A DNA stretch of 64,000 bases from Clostridiales bacterium (GCA_016342415.1 JAEIOD010000006.1:62001-126000), one strand, 5' to 3'; counted from the first letter of the stretch, positions 9,472 to 18,685 are shown. Numbers and translations: made by a program. The notes: generated by a model from the sequence alone, not told the origin.

Positions 9472-10857
9472 TTAGTTTGCTTTTTTTAAGCTTTGCTTAA
9501 TTGACTTTTGACTTTTCTTATATAAGTAAACACCAAATATAGTCGTTAGGCCTGTACCAATTATTAAAGTACCGTGATATAGTGGATCGAATCCTTCACC
9601 TGTAAAGAACAATAAGAAGATACCTAATGAAATGAATGCAAATCCTAAAACACCTGATATAATAAGACCCGGCATACCACCTGGTACTTTATAAGGTCTT
9701 TCAGTTTTAGAGTCTGTAATTCTCAACTTGATTGCAGCGGGGAAAAGCCACAAATAAGGTAAGAAGAAAACTAAGAAACTGAATGATAAGATGGTCCAGA
9801 ATGCTTCATTAGCACTTTCACCCAATGCAAAGTTCATTACGATTAATCCTGTTGAAATCACACCCATAAGAATGTAAGAATAATCTGGTGTACCATATTT
9901 TTTATTTTTGTGTCCTAATACTTTTGTATACTTTGTAAATTCAGCTTCATCAAGTACTTCTACACCACCAAGCGTCCATGAAATCATATTAGACACTAGT
10001 GTTAGAAGTGTAACTGCAATAATTGAACTGAATGCAAATGTTTGTCCTGCGCCAAATACTGAACATAATTCTTTGATTGCATGGAAGAATCCATCAAGTG
10101 GATCAATGGCTTCAGCTGGAATTGCTACCAATACACCAAATGTTCCGACAATGTATAATGCAGCAATCAAAACACCAGCAAGTACAGTCATCTTAGGAAT
10201 ATTCTTTCCAGGATTATCAATTTCTGATGCAATAGAACTGATTAATTCAAATCCTAATAGGTTGTAAACAATTGCTGAACTAAATGCAATGGTGTCGAAG
10301 TTAAAGTTTAATTTAAATGCTGCAGGTGAAAAATCATTCGCTGCTCCATTTTTTGCATAGTAAACCACACCTAAAATACCGAATACCAATAAAACGCCAA
10401 CCTTCATAATAGCGGCAATATTAGTTACTGTAATACTTAAATCCTTACCTCTAATACCGATATATACTACCAACCAACACATAGCGATTGCAAGTCCTGC
10501 TGAAGGCCATACACCTAAATTTGGTGCAAACGCCAATGAGAACCACCAACTAAAGGCTATAAATACTGCCGGCATCCAAAAAGCTACATTTACCCAATAG
10601 AACCAGGCGACAAGAGTTGCCTGAAACTCACCAAATGCTCTTTTTACCCAAAGATAAATACCACCATCTTCTGGATATGCAGCACCTAATTCTGCGTTAA
10701 TGAGTCCATAAGGAATAAAGAACAATAATGCTGTTAATAACCAAACTGTTATAGATGAAACACCCATTGCTGCTGGTGCTACAAATGTATCAAGAACAAC
10801 GATTCCGCATACTGTAAACGAAATCATCTTAAATAGACTTACTTTTTTTTCTTGCAT
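9472..10857 (-). CDS. aguD: APC-superfamily agmatine/putrescine antiporter (AguD-like)
   Basis: A 461-residue integral membrane protein with about twelve hydrophobic segments, beginning K-V-S-L-F-K-M-I-S-F and containing the A-A-Y-P-E-D-G-G-I-Y-L-W-V-K-R-A-F-G motif typical of the glutamate/GABA-type branch of amino acid/polyamine antiporters. Located between aguA and arcC, it most likely exchanges external agmatine for internal putrescine. The substrate is inferred from context, not from residues I can assign. Ribosome site AAGGAG lies seven bases before ATG. Note that the operon has a second transporter, the sodium symporter at its head. Confidence 0.8.
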   Translation of the reverse strand: MQEKKVSLFKMISFTVCGIVVLDTFVAPAAMGVSSITVWLLTALLFFIPYGLINAELGAAYPEDGGIYLWVKRAFGEFQATLVAWFYWVNVAFWMPAVFIAFSWWFSLAFAPNLGVWPSAGLAIAMCWLVVYIGIRGKDLSITVTNIAAIMKVGVLLVFGILGVVYYAKNGAANDFSPAAFKLNFNFDTIAFSSAIVYNLLGFELISSIASEIDNPGKNIPKMTVLAGVLIAALYIVGTFGVLVAIPAEAIDPLDGFFHAIKELCSVFGAGQTFAFSSIIAVTLLTLVSNMISWTLGGVEVLDEAEFTKYTKVLGHKNKKYGTPDYSYILMGVISTGLIVMNFALGESANEAFWTILSFSFLVFFLPYLWLFPAAIKLRITDSKTERPYKVPGGMPGLIISGVLGFAFISLGIFLLFFTGEGFDPLYHGTLIIGTGLTTIFGVYLYKKSQKSIKQSLKKAN

Positions 10858-10882
10858 TGTTATCTCCTTTTTATCAATCGAA

Positions 10883-11983
10883 TTAACCTAAGGGTTGTTG
10901 TTGAGTGATACAGTGGATATTCCCCCCACCTAAAATGATTTCTCTAGCATAGATGCCAACAATGTCTCTGTCAGGGAATATTTTTTGAAGCGTTTCTTGA
11001 GCCTGATTATCATGTTTTTCATCACCGAAAAGTGGTAAGATGACTGCATTGTTTGCAATATAGAAATTCGCATATGAAGCGGCCTGTCTATCTCCTTCTT
11101 CTCTTGGTAATGTGCCATCAACAGAATCAACGCCTTCACTTTCTTCTTTTGTGATTAATACTTCATCTGGAATATGTATTTTGTGAATTTCCAGCGTTCT
11201 GCCTTTAGCATCTTTTTCATTTGATAAATAGTCAAATGCCGCTTTTGATAATGGATATTGTGGATCGGTTTCATCATCTGTCCAAGCCAGCGTCAATACA
11301 CCAGGTGCACAGTAATGTACAATGTTATCTACATGTTCATTGGTTTCATCCAAGTAAATGCCATTTGGCAACCAAAGTACCTTGTCCACATTTAAATATT
11401 CTTTTAAAGTATTTTCAATCTCTTCTTTAGATAAATCAGGATTTCTACTTTCATCTAATAAACATGCCTCTGTTACAATGGCAGTGCCATCACCATCGGA
11501 ATGAATAGAGCCACCCTCTAATACAAATGATTCCAAAGAATAGTAATCTATATTTTCTATTTCACAAACTTTTTTAGCCACTTGATCATCTTTATCCCAT
11601 GGGAAATAAAGACCATCTACTAAACCACCCCACGCATTAAAGCGCCAGTCAACACCACGGACATCACCTTGGTCATTCACAACAAAAGTAGGACCAACAT
11701 CTCTCATCCAAGCGTCGTCATTTGACATTTCTACAACTCTAATATTAGAGCTTAACATCTCTTTTGCTGCCATATATTGAGTTTGTGATACACACATTGT
11801 CACTTCTTCATATTTAGCTATGGCTTCAGCAACTTCTACGAATGCCTTTTGTGCAGGTTTGCCACCATTTCTCCAATTATCAGTTCTTTCAGGCCAGATC
11901 ATCCAGCAGCCTTTATGAGCTTCAAATTCTCCTGGCATTCTAAAACCATCTGCACGAGGCGTACTTTGTAATTTATTTGCCAT
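10883..11983 (-). CDS. aguA: agmatine deiminase
   Basis: A 366-residue guanidino-group-modifying enzyme that converts agmatine to N-carbamoylputrescine and ammonia. The N-terminus ([14 protein letters not shown]) and W-P-E-R segment are typical of AguA; catalytic regions are [10 protein letters not shown] (near 90), [10 protein letters not shown] (near 155), NEHVDN (near 217) and the nucleophile Cys358 in GGGNIHC close to the C-terminus. Length matches characterised bacterial agmatine deiminases. It follows the carbamoyltransferase by 12 bases and precedes the antiporter by 25. Cytosolic. Confidence 0.96.
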   Translation of the reverse strand: MANKLQSTPRADGFRMPGEFEAHKGCWMIWPERTDNWRNGGKPAQKAFVEVAEAIAKYEEVTMCVSQTQYMAAKEMLSSNIRVVEMSNDDAWMRDVGPTFVVNDQGDVRGVDWRFNAWGGLVDGLYFPWDKDDQVAKKVCEIENIDYYSLESFVLEGGSIHSDGDGTAIVTEACLLDESRNPDLSKEEIENTLKEYLNVDKVLWLPNGIYLDETNEHVDNIVHYCAPGVLTLAWTDDETDPQYPLSKAAFDYLSNEKDAKGRTLEIHKIHIPDEVLITKEESEGVDSVDGTLPREEGDRQAASYANFYIANNAVILPLFGDEKHDNQAQETLQKIFPDRDIVGIYAREIILGGGNIHCITQQQPLG

Positions 11984-11995
11984 AATATCCCCCTA

Positions 11996-13042
11996 TTATA
12001 ATTGTCCTAAGAAATCATTAATTTTATCTTCATGCATTTTCTTTGTTTCTTCAGAAGGCATATCAATGAATTTATGAGTAAAGTATACCAAGATTGCCAT
12101 TTGAGCAGTTAATCTGTTTTCCGCTTCATCAAACGCTACTGAGTACTCTCCTTCAAGTGCTTCTCTTGTTACTTCTTCTTTATCGTTTGCAGGTAAGCAG
12201 TGTAATAACATGGCACCAGGTTTAGCAGCAGCCATTAATTCTTCTGTTATAACGTAGTCCGGCATAAAAGCATCCAGTCTTTCTTTCTTTTCATCTAATT
12301 GAGTTACCCAATAGAAACTATCGCCATAAACCACATCACATTCTTTTATGGCATCTACATTGTCAGTAATCTCATAAGACGCACCAGTTTCAGCACAATA
12401 TGTATCTGCAATATCCAACCATTCTTGCTCCATTTGATATTTCACTGGTCCGATTTGTTTGAAATTCATACCATACTTTGTACATGTTAATAGAAGCGAT
12501 CTACAAACATCAGTTGCATCACCCATAAAAGCTAAAGTTAAATCCGATAATTTTCTACCGTCTTTAATATGTTCTCTAATAGTAAATAAGTCCGCTAACA
12601 TTTGTGTAGGATGAAAACGTGTATCCAAACCATTGATAACCGGTACTGTAGACATATGACAAAGTGCATCTATAGTTTCTGGATCATTTGTACGAGCCAT
12701 TACGATATCACACATTCTTGAAAGTACTCTTGCAGTATCATCAATGGATTCTTTTGCACCTAAGTGAATATCTCTAGGTGACAAGAATAAACCATGACCC
12801 CCTAAAAGAGTGGCTGCAACTTCAAATGAAACTCTAGTTCTAGTAGAACCTGCTTCAAAGATCATTGCTACTGATTTATCTTTAAACAGTTGAGGTACCG
12901 CATTGTCTTTTCTGGCTTCTTTTAAAAGAGCCATAAGGTTCATCATATCGTCCATTTCTTGTGTTGTAAAATCTTTCATTGAGATCATATGTCTCATGTC
13001 TTTTTTATCTAAATTTGTTGCACTTGATGATGGTAATTTCAT
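11996..13042 (-). CDS. ptcA: putrescine carbamoyltransferase
   Basis: A transcarbamylase that phosphorolyses N-carbamoylputrescine to putrescine and carbamoyl phosphate. Carbamoyl-phosphate motif STRTRVSFE (near residue 66), HPTQMLADL (near 140) and HCLP (near 279) identify the ornithine/putrescine carbamoyltransferase family; the agmatine operon context and a long C-terminal helical tail after H-K-F-I-D favour the putrescine type over ornithine. An upstream in-frame ATG at 13078 exists, but AGGAGG sits seven bases before the ATG at 13042 and the longer form would overlap the symporter gene, so I call 13042 (348 residues). Alternative: an ornithine carbamoyltransferase, less likely here. Confidence 0.9.
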   Translation of the reverse strand: MKLPSSSATNLDKKDMRHMISMKDFTTQEMDDMMNLMALLKEARKDNAVPQLFKDKSVAMIFEAGSTRTRVSFEVAATLLGGHGLFLSPRDIHLGAKESIDDTARVLSRMCDIVMARTNDPETIDALCHMSTVPVINGLDTRFHPTQMLADLFTIREHIKDGRKLSDLTLAFMGDATDVCRSLLLTCTKYGMNFKQIGPVKYQMEQEWLDIADTYCAETGASYEITDNVDAIKECDVVYGDSFYWVTQLDEKKERLDAFMPDYVITEELMAAAKPGAMLLHCLPANDKEEVTREALEGEYSVAFDEAENRLTAQMAILVYFTHKFIDMPSEETKKMHEDKINDFLGQL

Positions 13043-13067
13043 ATATCCTCCTAAACGATCCCAAGAT

Positions 13068-14555
13068 CTAAATGTCATTAATATATAATGCTTCTAAAGG
13101 TACTGATTGATTCTTATTCTTTGTGAAATTAGAGACAATCACGATCAAAATTAAATTCACTAACGCAGGTACTAAAGTATAAAACTCCCATGGTTCAGGT
13201 ATAACAGACTGTTCTGAAATAACACCAAATAGATTAACTGCCAAACCACCACACATACCCGCTATGATACCGTAAGTATTTACACGTTTTGATTTAAGTG
13301 CAAATATGAATGGGAAAAATAGAACACCGAATTGTAAGGTAAATGCAAATATCGTTAAGTCGTATATTCTGTCACTCGATAATCCAACCAAAGCAGAAAG
13401 CACGCCAACTAGTATAACAAAATTCCGAGTTACTTTTAACATTTTTTTATCAATTTCGACTTCACTATGATGCTTAACTTCCATTAACGGTTTATAAATA
13501 TCATTTGAAAATAAAACTGCTGTTGCAAATAAAGATGTACTTGCACTTGATAATATAGCTGCCACTAATGACGCTACAAAAATACCTAGTCCTACAGGTC
13601 CAAATAGTGATTTTGCCATAACTGTAATCAACAGTTCACTGTCACCATTAATCACACTGGCATCTAAAGTACCATTTGAGACTAGAGTAATTCCAATGAG
13701 TGCAATAATAATTGGAATGAATCCAAGAGTCCAATACAAACCTCCTGCTATTAACATGCCTTGTTTTGCTGTTTTTTCATCTTTCGCCATAAATGCTCTT
13801 TGTGCCAAATCAGGACTTGGTATATTGCCTAGAGCCATACCTGCCCACATAGCAATATAACTGATCCAAGACATAACACTATTATGTCTCGGAAGAATAT
13901 TCCAAAAGTTTTCTGGCGCATGATTCATTACATTTGTTACACCATCTGCTGCTTTGAAACCCACAACGAGTATGGCTATTAACCCAATAAAAATAATAAT
14001 CATTTGAATGGCATCTGTCCATACAACAGCCACTAAGCCACCCATAAATGTAAATGCTATTACAACCACAGTTGCAATTAAAAATCCTACAATAAACGGC
14101 ACTTCAAATAATCCATTTAAAATCTTCCCAATTGCCAACAGTTGAACTGCTGTCCATATCAGATAAGTTGGAATCATTAAAGCCGATGCCAAATAACTTG
14201 TCAATTTACCGAATCTTCTTTTATAAAGTTCTCCTATTGACCTAATTTTCAGTTTTCTTAAAGTACTAACAAAGAACAATCCTAGAACAATAAGTGCAAG
14301 TCCTGCAGCAAATGGATCTTCTACAATTCCAAACATACCATCTGTATATGCTGCTCCGGTTGCACCAATAATGGTACCACCACCCCAAAAGGTGGCAAAT
14401 AATGTGCCTACGATAAGTAACAGAGGTGCACCCCTACCTGCTACCATGTAGTCATCTGAGGATTCCACACTTCTACTGGCAATTTTGCCGACAATAATAA
14501 TGCCAACCAGGAAGAGGGAAATAATTATAAGTGGGATCAGGTTATCAATGGCCAT
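13068..14555 (-). CDS. sodium:solute symporter (SSS family)
   Basis: A 495-residue membrane protein with about thirteen hydrophobic segments and SSS-family motifs: G-R-G-A-P-L-L-L-I-V-G in TM2, T-Y-L-I-W-T-A-V-Q in TM4 and the S-S-A-S-T-S-L-F-A-T-A-V-L-F-S-N-D-I-Y-K segment of TM8-9. It should import a solute with sodium. Being the first gene of the agmatine operon, the simplest inference is uptake of agmatine or another polyamine, or of a precursor. That would be uncommon: agmatine operons normally rely on the AguD antiporter alone. ATG at 14555 is preceded by AAAGGAA; a GTG at 14591 lacks a ribosome site. Stop is 25 bases before ptcA. Confidence 0.88.
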   Translation of the reverse strand: MAIDNLIPLIIISLFLVGIIIVGKIASRSVESSDDYMVAGRGAPLLLIVGTLFATFWGGGTIIGATGAAYTDGMFGIVEDPFAAGLALIVLGLFFVSTLRKLKIRSIGELYKRRFGKLTSYLASALMIPTYLIWTAVQLLAIGKILNGLFEVPFIVGFLIATVVVIAFTFMGGLVAVVWTDAIQMIIIFIGLIAILVVGFKAADGVTNVMNHAPENFWNILPRHNSVMSWISYIAMWAGMALGNIPSPDLAQRAFMAKDEKTAKQGMLIAGGLYWTLGFIPIIIALIGITLVSNGTLDASVINGDSELLITVMAKSLFGPVGLGIFVASLVAAILSSASTSLFATAVLFSNDIYKPLMEVKHHSEVEIDKKMLKVTRNFVILVGVLSALVGLSSDRIYDLTIFAFTLQFGVLFFPFIFALKSKRVNTYGIIAGMCGGLAVNLFGVISEQSVIPEPWEFYTLVPALVNLILIVIVSNFTKNKNQSVPLEALYINDI

Positions 14556-14866
14556 AAAAATTCCTTTCTTTACATAACCGATTATTACCACATTTTAGTC
14601 TTCGTCAAAACTGCTGCGCAAGTTACAGTTTTGTCTATTTAGCTTGCAAGTCTAAAAGGCAATATATATTTTGCTTAACTTAAGTTTATAGCGATTTTTG
14701 TCATTTGTCAACGTTTTCCTGACCAGTTTTGCATTAATTATGACTTTTTTTACAATATATACGTCCGTTTCGGACATTAACATGTTGTTAAATATGATTA
14801 TCACCGTTGTTATCTGTTAAAAAATATGGTATATTTAAATAAATGAAGTCCAGTTAGGAGAAAACT
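14556..14866. promoter_or_regulatory. divergent promoter region between agmatine operon and Lrp regulator
   Basis: About 310 AT-rich bases between divergent genes. It holds a perfect dyad GTCCG-TTT-CGGAC at 14763-14775 that stands out by its GC content, a nearby TTAACATGTTGTTAAA segment (14777-14792), and an 8-bp inverted repeat CAAAACTG/CAGTTTTG (14606-14613 with 14626-14633) in the likely leader of the symporter gene. These are candidate binding sites for the adjacent Lrp/AsnC regulator; none matches a consensus I can name with certainty. Confidence 0.5.
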
Positions 14867-15349
14867 ATGTCCGAAAAAGTAAAATCATATGACCAAATAG
14901 ATTATATGATCATCAAAGAATTATCATATAATGCTCGCGTGTCAGCTGCGCAAATATCAGAAAAGATAGATGTCAACGAAAGAACTGTCAGAAGACGTAT
15001 TACAAGATTAATAGATTCCGGTGCCATACGAATCACTACTATTGTAGATCCAAGTGTTTTTGGATATCATTCAATTGCCGATATCAATTTAAAAGTAGAT
15101 CCAGAAGTCTATAATGACTTTATTAATTCTTGTAAGGAAAACCCAAATGTCTGTTATATTGCAACGGGTTGGGGCGATACCAATCTTGCTATTGAAACAA
15201 GATTTCTAGATAATGAAGAAATGTATGACTATATTCATTACACTCTTCCTCAAACAAAAGGTGTGGAAGTCGTCAACTTCTTTATCATTCCAAAGATCAT
15301 TTATAATATTGATCAATGGTTACCTAATGAAAATGATTTTAAAGATTAA
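14867..15349 (+). CDS. Lrp/AsnC family transcriptional regulator
   Basis: A 160-residue regulator: N-terminal winged HTH (D-x-x-D-Y-M-I-I-K-E-L-S-Y-N-A-R-V-S-A-A-Q with recognition helix N-E-R-T-V-R-R-R-I) followed by a RAM ligand-binding domain from about residue 65. Start ATG has AGGAG seven bases upstream. It is transcribed divergently from the agmatine operon and is the obvious candidate for its local regulator; characterised agmatine operons usually use a LuxR-type (AguR) or RpiR-type regulator, so an Lrp-type one is a less common arrangement. The ligand is unknown. Monocistronic with its own terminator. Confidence 0.92.
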   Translation: MSEKVKSYDQIDYMIIKELSYNARVSAAQISEKIDVNERTVRRRITRLIDSGAIRITTIVDPSVFGYHSIADINLKVDPEVYNDFINSCKENPNVCYIATGWGDTNLAIETRFLDNEEMYDYIHYTLPQTKGVEVVNFFIIPKIIYNIDQWLPNENDFKD

Positions 15350-15378
15350 AAAACGCAGATGAATTCATCCGCGTTTTT
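15348..15378 (+). terminator. terminator of the Lrp-family gene
   Basis: Stem AACGC-GATGAA with complement (one A-C mismatch) followed by seven T residues, directly after the stop codon. Confidence 0.88.
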
Positions 15379-15452
15379 TTATCGCAAAGACAGTACAAAA
15401 AAATGCACTCCTTATCCAAGGTCAGCCTTTTTAAAACAATATTATAATTATT

Positions 15453-15890
15453 TTAATTCTGATTATAGTTACCGGTTATCTCTATTGTATTGCCATCTGG
15501 ATCATCTAATAAAAAGTGATAATAAGGAGATGAGATATTCAAATACATAATCTCTGTTACATTACCTATCTTGAGTTCTTTGATTCTTTTATACTCTTCA
15601 TTTAAATCATCAACATAGAAATTTAACACCATATTGTTGCCATAGTGTATTTTTCTTGCCTTAAAGTTTTTTATATATTCCTGATTGTAATGCTCTTCAC
15701 TCCCATTAGTTTTGATAAACGCTTCATCGTATTTAGGATTAAACAGAGCAATGCAGTGCCCATTAAAATCAAATTGTGCCCACCTATCGTAGGCTTGGGC
15801 AGATACTTTCATTTCTAGTAACGACTCATAAAACGAAATAGACTTATTAATATCTTTTGTAATTAAATATGTTGAACCTAACTGTAGCAT
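15453..15890 (-). CDS. VOC (glyoxalase/bleomycin-resistance fold) protein
   Basis: A 145-residue protein with paired beta-alpha-beta-beta-beta modules of the vicinal oxygen chelate superfamily: N-terminal T-K-D-I-N-K-S-I-S-F-Y-E-S-L-L-E and C-terminal D-P-D-G-N-T-I-E-I-T-G. These are the parts that usually carry a metal ligand (the Glu of I-E-I). Function not assignable: relatives include glyoxalases, dioxygenases and binding proteins. The ATG is 1 base after the stop of the DNA-alkylation-repair gene and has GGAGGG upstream, so the two are translationally close and probably co-transcribed. Confidence 0.82.
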   Translation of the reverse strand: MLQLGSTYLITKDINKSISFYESLLEMKVSAQAYDRWAQFDFNGHCIALFNPKYDEAFIKTNGSEEHYNQEYIKNFKARKIHYGNNMVLNFYVDDLNEEYKRIKELKIGNVTEIMYLNISSPYYHFLLDDPDGNTIEITGNYNQN

Positions 15891-15891
15891 A

Positions 15892-16551
15892 TCATCCCTC
15901 CATTAACTGAGATTTCATCTTCCTATCCAGTTTTTCCAAAGCATACCTATAAGATACCCTAGGCATAGTCGATTTATGTTCTGATAAATAGTCATAAACC
16001 ATTATTGGATCGGTTTCCGATAAAACCTTTAACATCCAACCATATCCTTTTAAAACAAGGTGGTGGCTATCGTTCATAAGCGCATCAGAAATTAAGAAGG
16101 GGTTGATTTCTTGACATCTATTTTTCTTCATCGGATAGATCAGAATAACCGCTGCAGCACGTCTTACAAAAAAGTCCGGGTGTTCCGTCCACTTCATAAT
16201 TTTTGGAAATAATTCGTTGTATTGACTAAACAGTTCGCCAAATGCATGTGTACAAAAGTCATCACAATCACCCCAGCCTGTCACATACTCCTTTAACCAT
16301 CGCTCAAATATCATAAATGTTTCTTTGGTATACTGCTTTTTAACTCTAAATGCCCAATCATATGCAATTATACCTAAAGCCCAGTCTCTTTCTAGTAAAA
16401 ACTCTTCACATCTTTTTAATACATATTCAATATTCTTATTTTCTAATGTTTTAAACAGTTTTGACGATATTGCTCTAACTTTTCCTGTTGTTAGACCATT
16501 TTCATTTGATATATCTATAATCTCATTTCGCGCAATTTCAACATAATTCAT
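15892..16551 (-). CDS. DNA alkylation repair enzyme, AlkD-like
   Basis: A 219-residue all-helical protein matching the AlkC/AlkD HEAT-repeat glycosylase family (PF08713): the aromatic-rich R-D-W-A-L-G-I-I-A-Y-D-W segment near residue 55 and the W-G-D-C-D-D-F-C-T-H-A-F-G motif near 95, which carries the catalytic-region Asp, followed by F-F-V-R-R-A-A-A-V. Such enzymes excise positively charged alkylated purines without base flipping. A LexA-box-like site lies about 80 bases upstream. Downstream VOC gene follows after 1 base. Confidence 0.85.
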   Translation of the reverse strand: MNYVEIARNEIIDISNENGLTTGKVRAISSKLFKTLENKNIEYVLKRCEEFLLERDWALGIIAYDWAFRVKKQYTKETFMIFERWLKEYVTGWGDCDDFCTHAFGELFSQYNELFPKIMKWTEHPDFFVRRAAAVILIYPMKKNRCQEINPFLISDALMNDSHHLVLKGYGWMLKVLSETDPIMVYDYLSEHKSTMPRVSYRYALEKLDRKMKSQLMEG

Positions 16552-16630
16552 AGTAACCTTCCATTCTTTTTTACTAAGTTACTTGTAACGAACCTTTATT
16601 AACATATAATAACGATAATAAACATTCGCA

Positions 16631-16644
16631 CGAACGTTTATTCG
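16631..16644 (-). promoter_or_regulatory. LexA-box-like site upstream of the alkylation repair gene
   Basis: CGAAC-GTTT-ATTCG differs at one base from the Gram-positive LexA pattern CGAAC-N4-GTTCG. It overlaps a second near-palindrome (AAACATTCG-CA-CGAACGTTT, 16617-16638). Candidate only: an AT-rich background makes chance matches possible. Confidence 0.4.
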
Positions 16645-16682
16645 TATCAATTTTAAAATAAATTACAACTTTTGTCAAATAA

Positions 16683-16704
16683 AAATACAGCCATGACAGC
16701 TGCA
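16683..16704 (-). terminator. weak terminator after the DUF6320-like gene
   Basis: On the minus strand a short stem GCAGC/GCTGT (loop of seven) is followed by ATTTTTATTT. It lies just after the stop at 16718. Confidence 0.55.
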
Positions 16705-16717
16705 TTCAATATACTAT

Positions 16718-17248
16718 TTAGATGTGCATAAATTTTCCAATGTTTCGTTCGTATCTATTCCCTACTCTTAGTCGAATAACAATCATTGACAATACGGCAA
16801 AAGATAATGTTACAATAACAAGTGGAACAGATGTAATAATACCTAAGAACATCAATCCCATCATCAATACACTAATCATCAATGTATACATATGGGTGTC
16901 GTAGTTATTAATCCATGTTTTCTTTCTAAATAGAACTGTAAGAATTAAAGTAATCATTATAAACAATAAAAATGATGGGAACACATAATCTAATGACCAA
17001 GTAAAATTAAGATCTACAAAATCAAACACAATCAACATAAACAGCAAAGAAATAAACATACCACAAACACGTTTAAATCCTCTTGATTTCTTATACATAA
17101 ATATGCTCATCAAGATAAAAATGAGACTTCCTTCAATATAAATAAACCACGGTAAAACTAAACTCATAACAACGCCTAACAACATTGTTACTAATATGAT
17201 AAAACCAAGTGATTTTGATTTTTTTTTATTGTATATAGGATATTCCAT
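16718..17248 (-). CDS. membrane protein, DUF6320-like partner of acyltransferase
   Basis: A 176-residue protein with a short cytoplasmic N-terminus (Y-P-I-Y-N-K-K-K-S-K-S-L-G-F) and about six hydrophobic helices in three closely spaced pairs. The ATG at 17248 has AAGGAG six bases upstream and follows the acyltransferase stop by one base; a longer reading frame from 17446 would run antiparallel in phase over that gene and lacks a ribosome site. Proteins of this size and topology commonly follow alcohol-acetyltransferase-like genes in Bacillota (I recall them as DUF6320). Function unknown; probably works with the upstream enzyme at the membrane. Confidence 0.72.
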   Translation of the reverse strand: MEYPIYNKKKSKSLGFIILVTMLLGVVMSLVLPWFIYIEGSLIFILMSIFMYKKSRGFKRVCGMFISLLFMLIVFDFVDLNFTWSLDYVFPSFLLFIMITLILTVLFRKKTWINNYDTHMYTLMISVLMMGLMFLGIITSVPLVIVTLSFAVLSMIVIRLRVGNRYERNIGKFMHI

Positions 17249-17249
17249 T

Positions 17250-18497
17250 TTAAACTCCTTCATTAGAGTGTAGTTCAATATCGAGACCAGTCGTTTTTTT
17301 AAGTTGACTGTAAAACTCATCGATAATGCATTTCTCTTTGATATTTCTTGATAATGATATGACCATTTTATTATTAAATGTAGCAATACCCATATTGATA
17401 CTATGGGGATTTGAAGCATACAAAACACATTCAAAGTGCTCAACATATGGTATCATCGATTCTGGTAAACTCACAATTCCAGGATTACTGAGTATTGAAG
17501 TCACTACTTTTTTACTCTTAAATGTTCTAGCTTGTTTTAAAAATACGCTTTTAATCACATTCGGTGTTAACTTAAGAGCCACATTGTTCTCAAAATCTAC
17601 ATTTTTACTAAATTGACCTTGCAAGTAATTTTTATCTAATTGAATTTTAAACTGTGACGATACTGTTTCTATCATATCCTCTAACGATTCGTCTTTTTCA
17701 CATTTAACATTGATTACATAAGAAAAATTCCTCAGCGTTTTTGATGGAAACATTTTTCTAAGATTAACAGGTACTGTAACTACAATCGGGCCTTCTTTAA
17801 TAACAGACATCAAACTCTTCAAATACAGTGCTGTTATAAAAACCGTGATTGTTGTATTAAATGATTTGGCAACTAGGTTAACTTCAGATGCATTGATTAT
17901 TCCGTGATGTACAAATGCGCCTTCTATATGAGTTGGTGTCCCTTTTATATGTTTAACGACAACAGAATCCGTATCACTATGATCATCTGTTGCATATTTT
18001 TTATAACTGTCTTCTACATCTTCTGGATCATTACCACTTAATCTTAGCGAATCTGATGTAACAGTATGTTTCCGTTTTAAATAGTTAAATAGAAGTGTTT
18101 TTAAAAACTCCATAGCACCATAACCATCTGTCAGTGCATGGAAACATTCTAAAGATATTCTTTTTTTATAATAGTATATTTGAAACAAATACCCATTGCT
18201 ATTTTTAAGATTAATATAGGTACAAGGCATCTTAGTTTCATTTTTTACCCTTGGCATCTTAGGATTTTCATCTAAGTAATACCAAAACAAACCTTGTCTT
18301 AATGTTACAGCCATTGAAGGAAACATTGGCAATGTTTCATTTAAGGCTTCTTGAAGTCTTTTATATTGAACCTCTTCAGTAAGTACAGCTGCTATCCTAA
18401 AGGTTGCTGGATCTTTTTTTGATGCAAATGCGGGATAGATCTTGGCTGCATTATCTAATTTAAACCATTTATCTTTCACTTTTGCCTCTTTCATCAT
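17250..18497 (-). CDS. condensation-domain / alcohol acetyltransferase-like protein
   Basis: A 415-residue protein of the CoA-dependent acyltransferase fold. The active-site motif appears as F-H-A-L-T-D-G near residue 138; the family form is HHxxxDG, so the first His is replaced by Phe, while the catalytic second His and the Asp-Gly remain. A second structural motif near 345 (S-N-P-G ... F) is also typical. Members acylate alcohols, lipids or peptides. The ribosome site is weak. The next gene, one base downstream, encodes a six-helix membrane protein, suggesting a two-component unit that modifies a membrane-associated substrate. Substrate unknown. Confidence 0.75.
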   Translation of the reverse strand: MMKEAKVKDKWFKLDNAAKIYPAFASKKDPATFRIAAVLTEEVQYKRLQEALNETLPMFPSMAVTLRQGLFWYYLDENPKMPRVKNETKMPCTYINLKNSNGYLFQIYYYKKRISLECFHALTDGYGAMEFLKTLLFNYLKRKHTVTSDSLRLSGNDPEDVEDSYKKYATDDHSDTDSVVVKHIKGTPTHIEGAFVHHGIINASEVNLVAKSFNTTITVFITALYLKSLMSVIKEGPIVVTVPVNLRKMFPSKTLRNFSYVINVKCEKDESLEDMIETVSSQFKIQLDKNYLQGQFSKNVDFENNVALKLTPNVIKSVFLKQARTFKSKKVVTSILSNPGIVSLPESMIPYVEHFECVLYASNPHSINMGIATFNNKMVISLSRNIKEKCIIDEFYSQLKKTTGLDIELHSNEGV

Positions 18498-18685
18498 GTC
18501 ATTTGCTCTACTAATAGATTATCTTATAAATCAAGTTTAGTACACTGATATAAAAAGTATCTGTGCTGATAATTAGAATTTCATTAAAATACATTTTAGT
18601 ACCAGGTACTAATATCATATCACAATAATGTGTCTTTTGTGTGTCTAGTTTTACTATAAAACTATTTCGAAAAAGATCCTCTAAT

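Noticed and set aside
15359..15550. Small plus-strand frame after the Lrp gene
   Set aside because: Starts inside the terminator hairpin and runs over the 3' end of the VOC gene; no ribosome site.
17249..17446. Longer start for the DUF6320-like membrane protein at 17446
   Set aside because: It would overlap about 200 bases of the acyltransferase in another frame and has no ribosome site, whereas AAGGAG precedes 17248.
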